Shown here: in pieces, positions 1 through 8,857 of the stretch | How positions within the stretch are numbered: position 1 is the first letter of the stretch | How the letters are laid out: every line of letters begins with the position of its first letter | Source of the DNA: Lewinellaceae bacterium | GTDB taxonomy: Bacteria; Bacteroidota; Bacteroidia; Chitinophagales; Saprospiraceae | NCBI GenBank assembly: GCA_016711435.1 | Contig: JADJSY010000032.1 | Span: 16,604 to 80,603 of the forward strand | Reading direction: 5' to 3' | Length of the DNA stretch: 64,000 nucleotides | Position numbers and translations under genes: made by a program | The notes under the pieces: model-generated | What the model was told of the DNA's origin: nothing | Database searches by the model: none | What the model saw: only the letters and a program-made list of their open reading frames with translations

Positions 1-162
1 TCCTGATCACCTGTACCACATCCGAAACCGGACCGCCAGCATCCATTCGCACAATCACAATTAAAAGTAAAGGCAGAATAAGTGGAATATGAAGGGGCGT
101 AACGCCGACACGGTAAATTCTGTAGAAACATTCTGCCGGATGTTACATCGCATCCGCCATTT

Positions 163-414
163 TTAAAACTGAATAGATACGGATTTTGAAGCGTTAAAGT
201 ACTTGTCGAAGTAATTGCCCCGAGGTTTGCACCGGATAAAAGCGCTCCCGTTCGGAACCGAAGCCACACCATCGTAATAAGTAGTCACTGAACCATTGAG
301 GTTAATATCAAGGCTCCCACGCCAAACACCGGAATCTTGAGCAAAGACAAGGCAATGGGTGGCCAAAAAAAAATAAATGAAAATAACAATGCGAACATTT
401 TTCTGATCTTTCAT
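163..414 (-). CDS. Small secreted protein, probably frameshifted and cut by the window edge
   Basis: No family is recognised. The 83-residue product opens with a clear signal peptide (charged start, hydrophobic stretch to about residue 24, then AQ), so it is probably exported. The frame stops at a TTTTAAAAA run near 165-175. If one base of that run is dropped, the minus-strand frame stays open to the window edge without a stop and becomes cysteine-rich (CDC, GC and GCG steps). That suggests a longer extracellular Cys-rich protein broken by a homopolymer indel. It may be a real pseudogene, a consensus error, or a genuinely short protein followed by chance open frame. The codons beyond position 163 are inference. 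Confidence 0.45.
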   Translation of the reverse strand: MKDQKNVRIVIFIYFFLATHCLVFAQDSGVWRGSLDINLNGSVTTYYDGVASVPNGSAFIRCKPRGNYFDKYFNASKSVSIQF

Positions 415-624
415 GATTCAATGATTTTGTAGGTTGCGAAAACGGGTTAAAATATAATGCCGTCACTGCTTGGCTAAGCGGATGACTCACCTAACAATCT
501 GTGAAAAGAAAACCTTTAACAAATTGTATTCCGCAAAGATAAAACCCAAAAGATTAAATTTACTGGAATGGAATTACTGAAATAAAGTTTGGAATTTTTC
601 GGAATTGCGAAAACTACGATTTGA

Positions 625-768
625 CACGCCGCCATAGTACGCTTATTGCGCGAATGGAATTTCGAAGCGCAGGACGGCATGCTTTTCCCCCTCGATCTGG
701 CCGGTTTGCCGGCAGGCAACCTGTTTTTACAGGTAAACGGGACGGATAGTGTGGTTTTAGTCAGGTAA
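625..768 (+). pseudogene. Remnant of a T9SS C-terminal sorting domain
   Basis: Between a TGA at 622 and a TAA at 766 the plus strand reads 47 codons. They contain VRLLREWNFEAQDG, then PLDLAGLPAGNLFLQVNG, ending VVLVR. That is the shape of a type IX secretion type A sorting domain: a beta strand, an LDLxGLPAGxYxLxV core and a basic C-terminus. No signal peptide or body can be found upstream in any frame, so this looks like the surviving 3' end of a deleted or heavily decayed exported protein. It could also be a chance match, but the order and the position at a stop codon argue against that. Confidence 0.5.
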
Positions 769-870
769 ATCAAGTCCGAACCGCGAAGCCTAAAACCCTA
801 CGGTATGCTGCACACAATTCTAACAGTTCATTTACATTGTGTATCATAATAAGGACTATACCATACGGAT

Positions 871-1050
871 TTTTTACCACAACGGACACCAAGTGGTTTT
901 CACAAAGGACACTAAGCGTAGCGTTGACCACTCTTTTTTTGGTCATTTGTGATGATTCATGCCAAGCTTACAGAAAATAGTAAACGGGACGAGTCAACGC
1001 TACGCTTTGTGTCCTTTGTGAAAACCACTTGGTGTTCGTTGTGGTAAAAA
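871..1050. repeat. 58-bp inverted repeat with 64-base loop
   Basis: Arms 871-928 and 993-1050 are nearly perfect reverse complements (about 2 mismatches), starting tttttaccacaacg and ending gcgttgac. Unlike nearly all other elements in the window, the 5' arm is the A/C-rich one. Confidence 0.85.
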
Positions 1051-1351
1051 AAGGTGCGGTTTGGTACATAAAGTAGCCAAAAAAGAAGTGCGGGGTCGTA
1101 ACACTAATGTGTTTATCTGAAACTTTCACAGGTTTACGATGTTTTTGTCTTGCATTAGAGTGAATACCTACCACTTTCCGCACACTTCGGACTGAAGACT
1201 TCGCACTTTGGACTTCTTCGTTGTTTATTCGCAGTAAAAATAACATTGCACGTTGAAGATTTTCAACAAAATGACGGACTTTTGGCGGCGATTTGGGTGC
1301 ATCCGGCTGAAGCATGGTATGCACCCCTGACTTAAATAATTATTGATCTCA

Positions 1352-2392
1352 ATGGGAAATTTTCAGCACAAGTACGACCCCTCCATTCTCCAACGTCTGC
1401 CTGCCATCGTAAAATCCTATCAACTTCCCGACACCCAAAAGGCTGTTATTCAAATACTTAACTCGTTTTTACCCTTTGTAGGCATCTGGGTAGCCATGTA
1501 CTTCCTGGTTGATGTATCGTTCTGGCTGGTATTGCCGCTGGCGATCGTGAATGCGTTTTTTCTGGTTCGCATTTTCATTATTCAGCACGACTGCGGCCAC
1601 CAGTCATTCACGGCTTCCCGCAAAGCGAATAATATTATCGGCGCTGCAAGTAGTTTTCTGACTTTTCTCCCATTCCGATACTGGGCTAAAAACCACAATT
1701 ACCACCACGGACACAACGGTATTTTGGGCGAAAACCGCGACCTAGGCGATATCAATACGCTGACTGTCGAGGAGTTTAGTGAATTAAGCCGTTTCGGAAA
1801 AATAAAATATATGATTTTCCGCAGTGCACCCGTGCTTTTCGTCCTCGGGCCGCTCTTCTATATTTTTTACAACAACCGTTTTCCCATCATCCGGTTGAAA
1901 GGATGGGAAGTTGTCAACCGATCCCTTTTGTGGAACAATATCCTCCTGTTGACGATTCATTCGACCATTATTTTTTTCTTGGGCTGGCAAGCCTTTCTAC
2001 TGGTACATTTTCCCATTCTGGTGGCTTTTGGAACCATCGCAATCTGGTTTTTTTATGTACAGCACCAGCATGAAACCACCTATAAACAGTGGAAAGATAA
2101 ATGGGACTATATCCTGGCAGCGGTTCAGGGCAGCAGCTATTACAAACTGCCCCGTCTGATGCACTGGCTCACCGGAAACATCGGTTATCACCATATCCAC
2201 CACCTGAATCCGCTGGTGCCGAATTATCAACTGGCGCGCTGCCACCACGAAAACCCGGTACTCGACCAGGTTGCCAATAAAATTACTTTCTGGCAAAGCC
2301 TGCGCTGCGTTTTTAACAAACTCTGGGACGAGGAGCAGCAACGGATGATTTCTTTCCGGGAATATTTTAAAAGGCAGAAGAACAAAGGTTGA
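1352..2392 (+). CDS. Membrane fatty acid desaturase (omega-6/delta-12-like)
   Basis: An integral membrane di-iron desaturase that should introduce a double bond into acyl chains of membrane lipids. Counting from a possible TTG start at 1343, the three histidine boxes are HDCGH at 82-86, HNYHH at 118-122 and HHIHH at 283-287, and hydrophobic segments lie at about 42-80 and 195-245. The spacing and the length of about 345 residues fit the FA_desaturase family, close to the delta-12/omega-6 branch; regiospecificity cannot be read from sequence. I prefer the ATG at 1352 (MGNFQHKY) over the in-frame TTG nine bases upstream. The stop codon TGA lies inside the first word of the inverted repeat that follows. 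It converges on the SusC/SusD operon. Confidence 0.88.
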   Translation: MGNFQHKYDPSILQRLPAIVKSYQLPDTQKAVIQILNSFLPFVGIWVAMYFLVDVSFWLVLPLAIVNAFFLVRIFIIQHDCGHQSFTASRKANNIIGAASSFLTFLPFRYWAKNHNYHHGHNGILGENRDLGDINTLTVEEFSELSRFGKIKYMIFRSAPVLFVLGPLFYIFYNNRFPIIRLKGWEVVNRSLLWNNILLLTIHSTIIFFLGWQAFLLVHFPILVAFGTIAIWFFYVQHQHETTYKQWKDKWDYILAAVQGSSYYKLPRLMHWLTGNIGYHHIHHLNPLVPNYQLARCHHENPVLDQVANKITFWQSLRCVFNKLWDEEQQRMISFREYFKRQKNKG

Positions 2393-2490
2393 GAATGTTG
2401 AGGGTTGAGATTGTTGAGAGGTTGAGGGTGGTAACTCATGGCCCTCAACAATCTCAACCCTCAACATTCTCAACAATCTCAACCCTCAAC
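2386..2490. repeat. Inverted repeat, GTTGAG word family, at convergent gene ends
   Basis: The 5' arm is tandem degenerate gttgagaat/gttgaggg words and the 3' arm is the complementary C/A-rich set; 2388-2417 pairs with about 2442-2473. The centre carries ggtggtaac, which also occurs at the centre of the GTTTGATG family elements. The 5' arm overlaps the desaturase stop codon and the 3' arm ends about 20 bases from the SusD stop. Confidence 0.85.
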
Positions 2491-2507
2491 AACCATCAAC
2501 CCATCAC

Positions 2508-3833
2508 CTAATCCTCATTCGCCGGCCGCGGATACTTCACCCACACATCATCGCCGGCGCGATCGATGGGCAGGGTATTGAGCCGGTCATAGCGGCGCAG
2601 GTCTACCCAGCGATGCCCCTCTCCAAACAAAGCATAGCGGCGCTGCCTGAGCAACTCATTGATCAGATCACTGGTTGCGGTACCACCTGAATAGTCCGGC
2701 AGATTGGCTTCATTCCTGACCCGGTTGAGCGCAATGACGGCCTCTGCGGCGTTGTTTTTCTGAATATTTGCTTCCGCATAAATCAGGATCAGTTCTTCAT
2801 TGCGAATCAGGGGAATCGGAGAAGCATTGGTAGCATATACCGACAGGTCGTAGTTGCTCGACAAGCCATCCTGAAATTCAACCTCATCGCGAAGTGTAGC
2901 CTTACTCAAACGCGCATCACCTGCTTCTGCATCCGTTACAAAAGATGGATGCGCCACACGCGATTCACCCGTAGCGCCCAATGGAAACCACTGAGGATTG
3001 AGCGCATCGCCGCCTGCGGTGGAAAAAGTATGAAAAACACCCTTGTTTAAATTGCCGTTCAAATCATAAAAGGAATTTCCAAGCGCCGTTAGCGCCGAAT
3101 CCCAGTTGCCGTCGTACAGGTGTACACGGGCTGTGATCGCGCGGTTTACTTCGGCAAATGTTTCAGGTGTGTTATACCCAGCGAAGCCGCTTCCAAGCCG
3201 GAAAGGGAAAGCAGCGCCGCCTGCGTTCAGTTGGGCGTAGCCCTCATCCAGTAAAGAAGCAATGGCGCGCAAAGAGGCTTTAGAGTCGCCCTCCCCTACA
3301 AATGGCCCGAGATTATCCGGGTCAGCCACGTCGATTCTAATACCGTTGTCATATTGCTGTACCCAGACCATCAGCAATTGGTATGCTTTGATGGTATTTG
3401 CATAACCTTTAGCGGCGTTTCGAAGTGCATCCGATGTAATCGAGCTGGAATTATCGACCGCTTCAATCAGGATATTCGCATTTTTAACGGTGCGATAACG
3501 CGCAGAATAAGGGTTGGTCGTGTAAAAGGTATTATTATCCAATGTGGCGGAGCCTTTACCAAGCAAGTCGGAGGTAAAACGGGGGTCGGAGGTGGAAAAA
3601 CGGTAGATTTCGCGCCCGATTGCGCCTACGCCATCGTAATGGGTACCCAGGTTGAGGCTCATGCCGCTCTCGATGCCTGTTACCAGGTTTTGAATTTCAC
3701 TCAAGGAAGCATTTTGAATAATGGCCCCGACGCTGGGGTTGTTCGGGTCTTCGATGGTCTCGATTTCACAAGCCGCAAACCCGATTGCCAACAGCATTGG
3801 CAGTATGATTTTGGAAATATTTCGCCGTATCAT
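2508..3833 (-). CDS. SusD/RagB-like outer-membrane nutrient-binding lipoprotein
   Basis: Surface lipoprotein that caps a SusC-type TonB-dependent channel and captures its ligand. It is 441 residues long, with a lipoprotein signal (hydrophobic stretch then AAC, lipidated Cys22) and the helical SusD-type body. The C-terminal half carries the usual RNEELILIYAEANI, AVIALNRVRNEA and RRYALFGEGHRWVDLRRYD segments. It lies 52 bases downstream of its susC partner on the same strand, so the two form one operon. Short length and absence of glycan enzymes nearby mean the substrate cannot be called; many such short SusD proteins import peptides or other non-glycan ligands. Confidence 0.92.
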   Translation of the reverse strand: MIRRNISKIILPMLLAIGFAACEIETIEDPNNPSVGAIIQNASLSEIQNLVTGIESGMSLNLGTHYDGVGAIGREIYRFSTSDPRFTSDLLGKGSATLDNNTFYTTNPYSARYRTVKNANILIEAVDNSSSITSDALRNAAKGYANTIKAYQLLMVWVQQYDNGIRIDVADPDNLGPFVGEGDSKASLRAIASLLDEGYAQLNAGGAAFPFRLGSGFAGYNTPETFAEVNRAITARVHLYDGNWDSALTALGNSFYDLNGNLNKGVFHTFSTAGGDALNPQWFPLGATGESRVAHPSFVTDAEAGDARLSKATLRDEVEFQDGLSSNYDLSVYATNASPIPLIRNEELILIYAEANIQKNNAAEAVIALNRVRNEANLPDYSGGTATSDLINELLRQRRYALFGEGHRWVDLRRYDRLNTLPIDRAGDDVWVKYPRPANED

Positions 3834-3885
3834 GTTGTTATTTTTTGAAAATGAATGAGCTGAGTTTAATGTTCACAAAAAATGC

Positions 3886-6852
3886 TTAGAAAGAAGCGCC
3901 AATGGTGAAAAAGAAACTCTTGGCAGAGGGGAATGGGGTCACCTCTACGTTGGAAGAGATGGCATTGGTGCCAAAGTTGGAAACTTCCGGGTCATAACTA
4001 TTGTATTTGAAGAAGTTCAGCAGGTTTCGTGCCGAAAGCCCAGCCCGGAACTTTGCCTTGTCCTTAAACCAGCTCGAAGGCAGGTAGTAGGTAAGTCCCA
4101 ACTCACGCAAACGGAGGTACCCGGCATCTTCGATCCAGGACTGCGCGGATACGCCCAATTGCGACAGGCGATAAGGGCCGTTTGCCTGGGCATTGGTCGG
4201 GTCAATACCTTTATCGTCGTAGTCGGCGCTGGTACCAAAAATATCGGACAAGAGCGTACTCAGGTTGACATTTTCACCACCTTTTTTCCAGTGGAACAGG
4301 AAATTCAACTGAACACCCTTGTAGCGCAAGGCATTGTTGAAAGCCATCTGGAAGTCAGGCTCCGCATTGCCGAATACGCGCACACCGTTTTCTCCGGGCT
4401 TGGGGTCGATACCCACTAATTGGGTAGGCGATTGGCCTTCCTCGATGCGGTAAGTTCCCAGGGTAGCGCCGAATGCGCCCAGGTTGTAAGCCGGCACATC
4501 TAAGCGGCTGATAAGCGCTGTATTGCGCCAGAAACTCAGGCGTGTATTCCAGGTGAGCGATTTTCCGCGCAGCGGCGTTGCATCCACGGCGATCTCGAAA
4601 CCTTTATTTTCCAGGTCGGCTGCATTTTGCCAGGCATTGGTAAACCCGGAAGCGCTGGGCGTATTGACCAACAGAATCAGGTCTTTGATATTCTTGCTGT
4701 AATAGGTAAATTCCAGGTTGATTTTACCATCCAATAAACCAAGATCAAAACCTGTCTCGATCTCCGTTTGGCGCTCCGGCCCGATGGTCGTGTTGCCCAG
4801 CGTGGTACCGATGAGAGAACCCGTGCTGCCGTCGATAATACTCGGCGTCAGGGGCGTATAGGTAGCGCCGAAAGGCCCGAAGTTGCCCGACTGACCGTAT
4901 GCTGCGCGGAATTTCAACTGATTGACCGTGTTGCCAAGACTGGTCATTTCATGCACATTGAGGGCCACGGATGCTTTCGGATAATAGTACAGTTTGTTGG
5001 CATCACCGTTGCGGCTCGATTTATCGCCGCGCAAACCGGCAGTGAAAATAACCATATCCTGGAAGTTCACTTCCTCCTGTACAAAAAAGCCTTTATCAAC
5101 CTGTTCCAGGCGATTCTGATTGACCTGAATAGAACCTGCCTGATTCAGATTCGTCTGTGCGCCAATGAGTTGTGTAGCAACGGCATTGGTGTAGTCCTGT
5201 TCCAGGTTTTCCTGGGTAACACCTGCCTGTGAGCGGAAGGAAAGATCGTTATCCGTCGAGAGGGTATGTATCAGGAAGGCGGCGACATTGGCGCCTCTGC
5301 TGACTGCGACACTGCGGATGGAAGCGCCGTTGGTGCCGTTGCCATCTTTTTGAAACTGAAGTTCACGTGGGAAAATAGACCGTGTTTCGAGGGTGTACTG
5401 GTCTACCCCACCCCGAACATACAGACTCAGTCCATTATTATCATTGTTCCATAAGCGGAAAGTACCGATACCCCCGCCCAGGAGACGATTTACTTTTTCA
5501 TTGTTCGTCACCAGATCCCGTGTTTGCAGGAAGTTGGAAGGTGCAAATCCGTTGTTCGGGTAATTGCCTTTCGCATCCGGAAAAAGGTCGGCCCAGGCTG
5601 GTGTGGAAACAAAGGATACCCCCAATGTGGTAGAGGTGTTATCGTTGTTAAAAAAGCCGCGATCCGATGTAGAGGTGACATAATTCATGCTCAACTGAAG
5701 GTCGGCCCAGGAAAACACCTTCGTATCGAGGTTGAGGCGGACGGAAGTTTTGTCGTAACCGGTATTTTTGACAATACCGTCTTCCGATTTACGGGTGATG
5801 CCGGCGAAGTAGCCAAATTTTTCAGAGCCACCGTTTAAAGAAAGCCTTGTGGTACTCAGCATTCCTTTTTCACCGTAGAGTTCATCTTCATAATTATAAA
5901 TTTTACCATTCTGAACAGCCTGCTGATAGATCGGCACCTGGGCTGCTCCAAAGGATGCTTCTACTTTGCCTGCATCCCATTGGCGCACGCCTAATTTGCG
6001 CAGTTGTTGTTGAAAACCAACAGATTGCGAAACATTTACGCCCACTTTACCATCGCGGGTACCGCGTTTGGTCGTCACAATCACCACACCCGCCGCAGCG
6101 CGCGATCCGTAAATAGCAGCAGCGGAGGCGCCTTTCAGCACTTCAATGCGTTCGATGTCCTCCGGGTCGAGGTCGGCTACGCGGTTGGAAGGATTGTCCT
6201 GGTTGGAATTACTGCCTTGTCCGGCAGCCTGGGAGATAAAGTTGACATTGGCGGCAAAAGAGGAGTTGTCATAATACACGCCGTCGACGATGTACAATGG
6301 TTGCGAATTACCATTCAGGGTGGTGATACCGCGTAGTTTAACGGTAGTGCCGCCACCCGGTGCGCCGGAGTTGGAAATGATGTTTACCCCTGTAAGTTTG
6401 CCGTACAAGGCCCCGTCCATGGTGGACTGCACAGTGGTTCCGACCAATTCGCTGCTGGTAATAGAAGATACGGCATTGGCCAGATTCGCCCGTTTGACAT
6501 TGGTCGCAATACCGGAAACCACGACCTCATCCAAGCCGGAGAAATCATCGTCCAAGACAATATCCACGCGTGGATTGGAGGACGACACTTCCATGGTAAT
6601 GGATTTGTAACCCGTGTACGCAACAGAAATGCGGGCAGTTGTACCGGGCGCCTGCAACTTGTATTCGCCATTCAAATCCGTGATCGTACCAATTCGGGTA
6701 CTGACGACAACAACAGTAGCGCCTGGCAGGGCTTCACCATTATTATCAGTGATTCGGCCAGTGATCGTAAACTGCGCCAGGAGCGCTTGAATGCCCCCCA
6801 GCCAAAGCAAGGCGGCTAACCCGAGATGTCGGGTTAAAGTTTTGTACTTCAT
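3886..6852 (-). CDS. SusC/RagA-family TonB-linked outer-membrane transporter
   Basis: Outer-membrane beta-barrel importer, energised through TonB, paired with the SusD-like lipoprotein that follows. It is 988 residues: signal peptide to about residue 26, a carboxypeptidase-regulatory-like beta-sandwich (about 28-105, ITGRITDNNGEALPGATV), the SusC signature region, and a plug domain with LYIVDGVYYD and IERIEVLKGASAAAIYGSRA. A 22-strand-type barrel follows, ending in an aromatic-terminated strand (FFFTIGASF). No N-terminal anti-sigma-factor contact domain (STN) is seen, so classical trans-envelope sigma regulation is unlikely. A candidate promoter lies about 100 bases upstream. Confidence 0.93.
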   Translation of the reverse strand: MKYKTLTRHLGLAALLWLGGIQALLAQFTITGRITDNNGEALPGATVVVVSTRIGTITDLNGEYKLQAPGTTARISVAYTGYKSITMEVSSSNPRVDIVLDDDFSGLDEVVVSGIATNVKRANLANAVSSITSSELVGTTVQSTMDGALYGKLTGVNIISNSGAPGGGTTVKLRGITTLNGNSQPLYIVDGVYYDNSSFAANVNFISQAAGQGSNSNQDNPSNRVADLDPEDIERIEVLKGASAAAIYGSRAAAGVVIVTTKRGTRDGKVGVNVSQSVGFQQQLRKLGVRQWDAGKVEASFGAAQVPIYQQAVQNGKIYNYEDELYGEKGMLSTTRLSLNGGSEKFGYFAGITRKSEDGIVKNTGYDKTSVRLNLDTKVFSWADLQLSMNYVTSTSDRGFFNNDNTSTTLGVSFVSTPAWADLFPDAKGNYPNNGFAPSNFLQTRDLVTNNEKVNRLLGGGIGTFRLWNNDNNGLSLYVRGGVDQYTLETRSIFPRELQFQKDGNGTNGASIRSVAVSRGANVAAFLIHTLSTDNDLSFRSQAGVTQENLEQDYTNAVATQLIGAQTNLNQAGSIQVNQNRLEQVDKGFFVQEEVNFQDMVIFTAGLRGDKSSRNGDANKLYYYPKASVALNVHEMTSLGNTVNQLKFRAAYGQSGNFGPFGATYTPLTPSIIDGSTGSLIGTTLGNTTIGPERQTEIETGFDLGLLDGKINLEFTYYSKNIKDLILLVNTPSASGFTNAWQNAADLENKGFEIAVDATPLRGKSLTWNTRLSFWRNTALISRLDVPAYNLGAFGATLGTYRIEEGQSPTQLVGIDPKPGENGVRVFGNAEPDFQMAFNNALRYKGVQLNFLFHWKKGGENVNLSTLLSDIFGTSADYDDKGIDPTNAQANGPYRLSQLGVSAQSWIEDAGYLRLRELGLTYYLPSSWFKDKAKFRAGLSARNLLNFFKYNSYDPEVSNFGTNAISSNVEVTPFPSAKSFFFTIGASF

Positions 6853-6948
6853 AACAAAATAGTTTGAGTTAAAAATTGATTAGATAATAAAAACGGAGTT
6901 ATCATTTGGCTAACATAATATTTCACCAAATAACGAACTGCCGGAAGA

Positions 6949-6956
6949 CAAACGTA
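6949..6956 (-). promoter_or_regulatory. Candidate -7 box for the susC-susD operon
   Basis: The minus strand reads TACGTTTG, matching the Bacteroidetes -7 consensus TAnnTTTG, about 97 bases before the susC start. No clear TTG -33 box is visible at the expected spacing. Confidence 0.4.
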
Positions 6957-7058
6957 AAATACTTTTTAATAATTCATATCTTTTTTTTCATGAAATTAAC
7001 CACTCTGTACAATTTATAAAAAATCCCGATTAACCCCCGGCTGAACTATTGAATTGAG

Positions 7059-7066
7059 TAGATTTG
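7059..7066 (+). promoter_or_regulatory. Candidate -7 box for the symporter gene
   Basis: TAGATTTG matches TAnnTTTG 59 bases before the symporter start. The -33 region is not recognisable. Confidence 0.4.
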
Positions 7067-7124
7067 CAAAATTTTTTTACGAAAAAGGGAACACAATACC
7101 ATTTCTGACAAGTACCATTGCACT

Positions 7125-8669
7125 ATGGTTCATCTCACCCCCGCTCTTGTTCTAATAGTTTTACTGCTCTACTTTGCCATGCTCGTCGGTGTGGCCTGGT
7201 ATACCGGGCGTGGCGTAAGCAACGAAGGGTTCTTTCTCGCAAATCGAAAAGTGCCCTGGTACGTGGTCGCCTATGCGATGATCGGCACCAGTATCAGCGG
7301 TGTTACTTTTATCAGTATTCCCGGAGCGGTAGGAGGCACAGGGCTGAATATGGCCTTTTCGTATATGCAGGTGGTGTTCGGCTACCTGCTGGGCTACCTG
7401 TTTATCGCCACCGTATTGATGCCATTGTTTTACCGGCTCAACCTGACCAGCATTTACGGCTACCTGGAACAACGCTTCGGCTGGTGGTCGTATAAAACCG
7501 GCGCCGGCTTTTTTCTGTTGTCGCGAACGCTTGGTTCCGCAGCGCGTATGTTCCTGGCAGCCAGCGTGTTACAAATGTTTGTGTTCGATGCGTTGGGGGT
7601 TCCTTTTGCCGTTACGGTTATCATTATGCTGGCCCTCATTTATGGTTATACCTACAAAGGCGGACTAAAAACCATTATCTGGACAGATACCATCATGACC
7701 ACTTTTTTCCTGGCGGCGCTGGTGTTTACGGTATTTACCATCGGAAAAGCATTGAATCTGAGTGGCGGCGGCTTGTTTTCATCTGTCATGGGCGGGCGTT
7801 ACGGTCAGGTATTTTTCTTCGACAATTTCCTGACTGACCCGAACCACTTTGTAAAACAATTCGTCAGCGGCGCTTTGATCGCTATCGCCATGACGGGCCT
7901 GGATCAGGATCTGATGCAGAAAAACCTTGCCTGTAAAAACATTCGCGAAGCGCAGAAAAACATGTTGTTGTTCTGTGTCAACTTAGTGATTATCAACTTT
8001 TTATTTCTGACACTGGGCGCATTGTTATACCTCTACGCCGGCTCTATCGGCCTGGAAATCCCCGCCCGTACAGACCACCTCTATCCTAAAATAGCATTCG
8101 ATCACCTCGATGCCGTGGCAGGCATATTTTTTATCCTGGGCTTGATCGGCAGCACGTATGCCAGCTCCGATTCGGCGCTGACGGCACTGACCACCAGTTT
8201 TTGTGTCGACTTTTTGAATTTTGAAAAAAACAAAAGCCAGGCGGGGCAGTTCGCTTATGCATCAGAAAGTGAAGCCCACGACGAGCAGGTAGAACAGCGC
8301 CAACGCAAAACCCGTACGCTTGTACATCTCGGGTTTTCGGCGGCATTCGTAGTGATTATTTTGATACTCAATGCCGTCAGCAATTCGGCGGTTATTTCAC
8401 TGCTTTTTAAAATCGCCGGTTATACGTACGGACCGCTGCTGGGTTTGTTTTCCTTCGGATTGTTTACCAACCTGAAAATACAAGACCGTTACGTATTGTA
8501 CATTTGCCTGGCTGCGCCCCTCATCACCTGGCTGATCGAGGTAACCTGTAAACAATGGTTCGACGTAGGCTTTTTAACCATCCTCATCAACGGTTTGCTG
8601 ACGTTCGGCGGCCTTTGGGCCATTTCGTACCGGGAAGAGCCGTTTATCAAGGATTACGATGAGGTATAA
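7125..8669 (+). CDS. Sodium:solute symporter (SSS family)
   Basis: Inner-membrane secondary transporter expected to couple sodium entry to solute uptake. It is 514 residues with about 13-14 hydrophobic segments. The family features GRGVSNEGFFLANRKVPWYV (about 28-47), the following YAMIGTSISGVTFI with the unwound first core helix, and the SDSALTALTTSFCVDFL stretch in the second half are all visible. The charged loop after that (KNKSQAGQFAYASESEAHDEQVEQRQ) is cytoplasmic. Closest general resemblance is to the sialic acid/sugar/myo-inositol branch used by Bacteroidota, but the substrate is not determined. It is divergent from susCD and followed by the ThuA/dehydrogenase gene. Confidence 0.88.
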   Translation: MVHLTPALVLIVLLLYFAMLVGVAWYTGRGVSNEGFFLANRKVPWYVVAYAMIGTSISGVTFISIPGAVGGTGLNMAFSYMQVVFGYLLGYLFIATVLMPLFYRLNLTSIYGYLEQRFGWWSYKTGAGFFLLSRTLGSAARMFLAASVLQMFVFDALGVPFAVTVIIMLALIYGYTYKGGLKTIIWTDTIMTTFFLAALVFTVFTIGKALNLSGGGLFSSVMGGRYGQVFFFDNFLTDPNHFVKQFVSGALIAIAMTGLDQDLMQKNLACKNIREAQKNMLLFCVNLVIINFLFLTLGALLYLYAGSIGLEIPARTDHLYPKIAFDHLDAVAGIFFILGLIGSTYASSDSALTALTTSFCVDFLNFEKNKSQAGQFAYASESEAHDEQVEQRQRKTRTLVHLGFSAAFVVIILILNAVSNSAVISLLFKIAGYTYGPLLGLFSFGLFTNLKIQDRYVLYICLAAPLITWLIEVTCKQWFDVGFLTILINGLLTFGGLWAISYREEPFIKDYDEV

Positions 8670-8760
8670 GAGACCACACTACTGGATAATTATTTATTGA
8701 TGATTGCCGATTGACAATTGATTATTGATGATATAGATTGGCATCCCGGGACATTAGAAC

Positions 8761-8852
8761 GGGAGTGTTCAGAAAAGTGTGGCACACCTCACGTAATTGA
8801 TTGATAACCAAGATTCAAATGAAGGTGTGCCACACATTTTTGAACACTCCCT
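8761..8852. repeat. 30-bp inverted repeat directly before a start codon
   Basis: Arms 8761-8790 and 8823-8852 (gggagtgttca ... tgaacactccc) pair with few mismatches around a 32-base loop. The 3' arm ends 5 bases before the ATG at 8858. Just upstream, 8693-8735 is a one-sided patch of TTGATGATTG words, the family also found at 51338 and 52826. Confidence 0.8.
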
Positions 8853-8857
8853 TAAAA

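Larger units (their letters stand above)
415..1351. other. Gene-poor stretch of about 940 bases
   Basis: There is no convincing intact gene here. The open frames on the minus strand at 516-773 and 968-1324 show no family resemblance, and the second runs through an inverted repeat. The stretch holds a decayed T9SS tail (625-768, plus), a long inverted repeat (871-1050) and a one-sided patch at about 1176-1222 made of the same words (acttcggact, acttcgcact) as the element at 27900-28061. Confidence 0.6.

Noticed and set aside
968..1324. 118-codon minus-strand frame
   Set aside because: It runs through an inverted repeat and word patches, and its sequence has no protein-family character.
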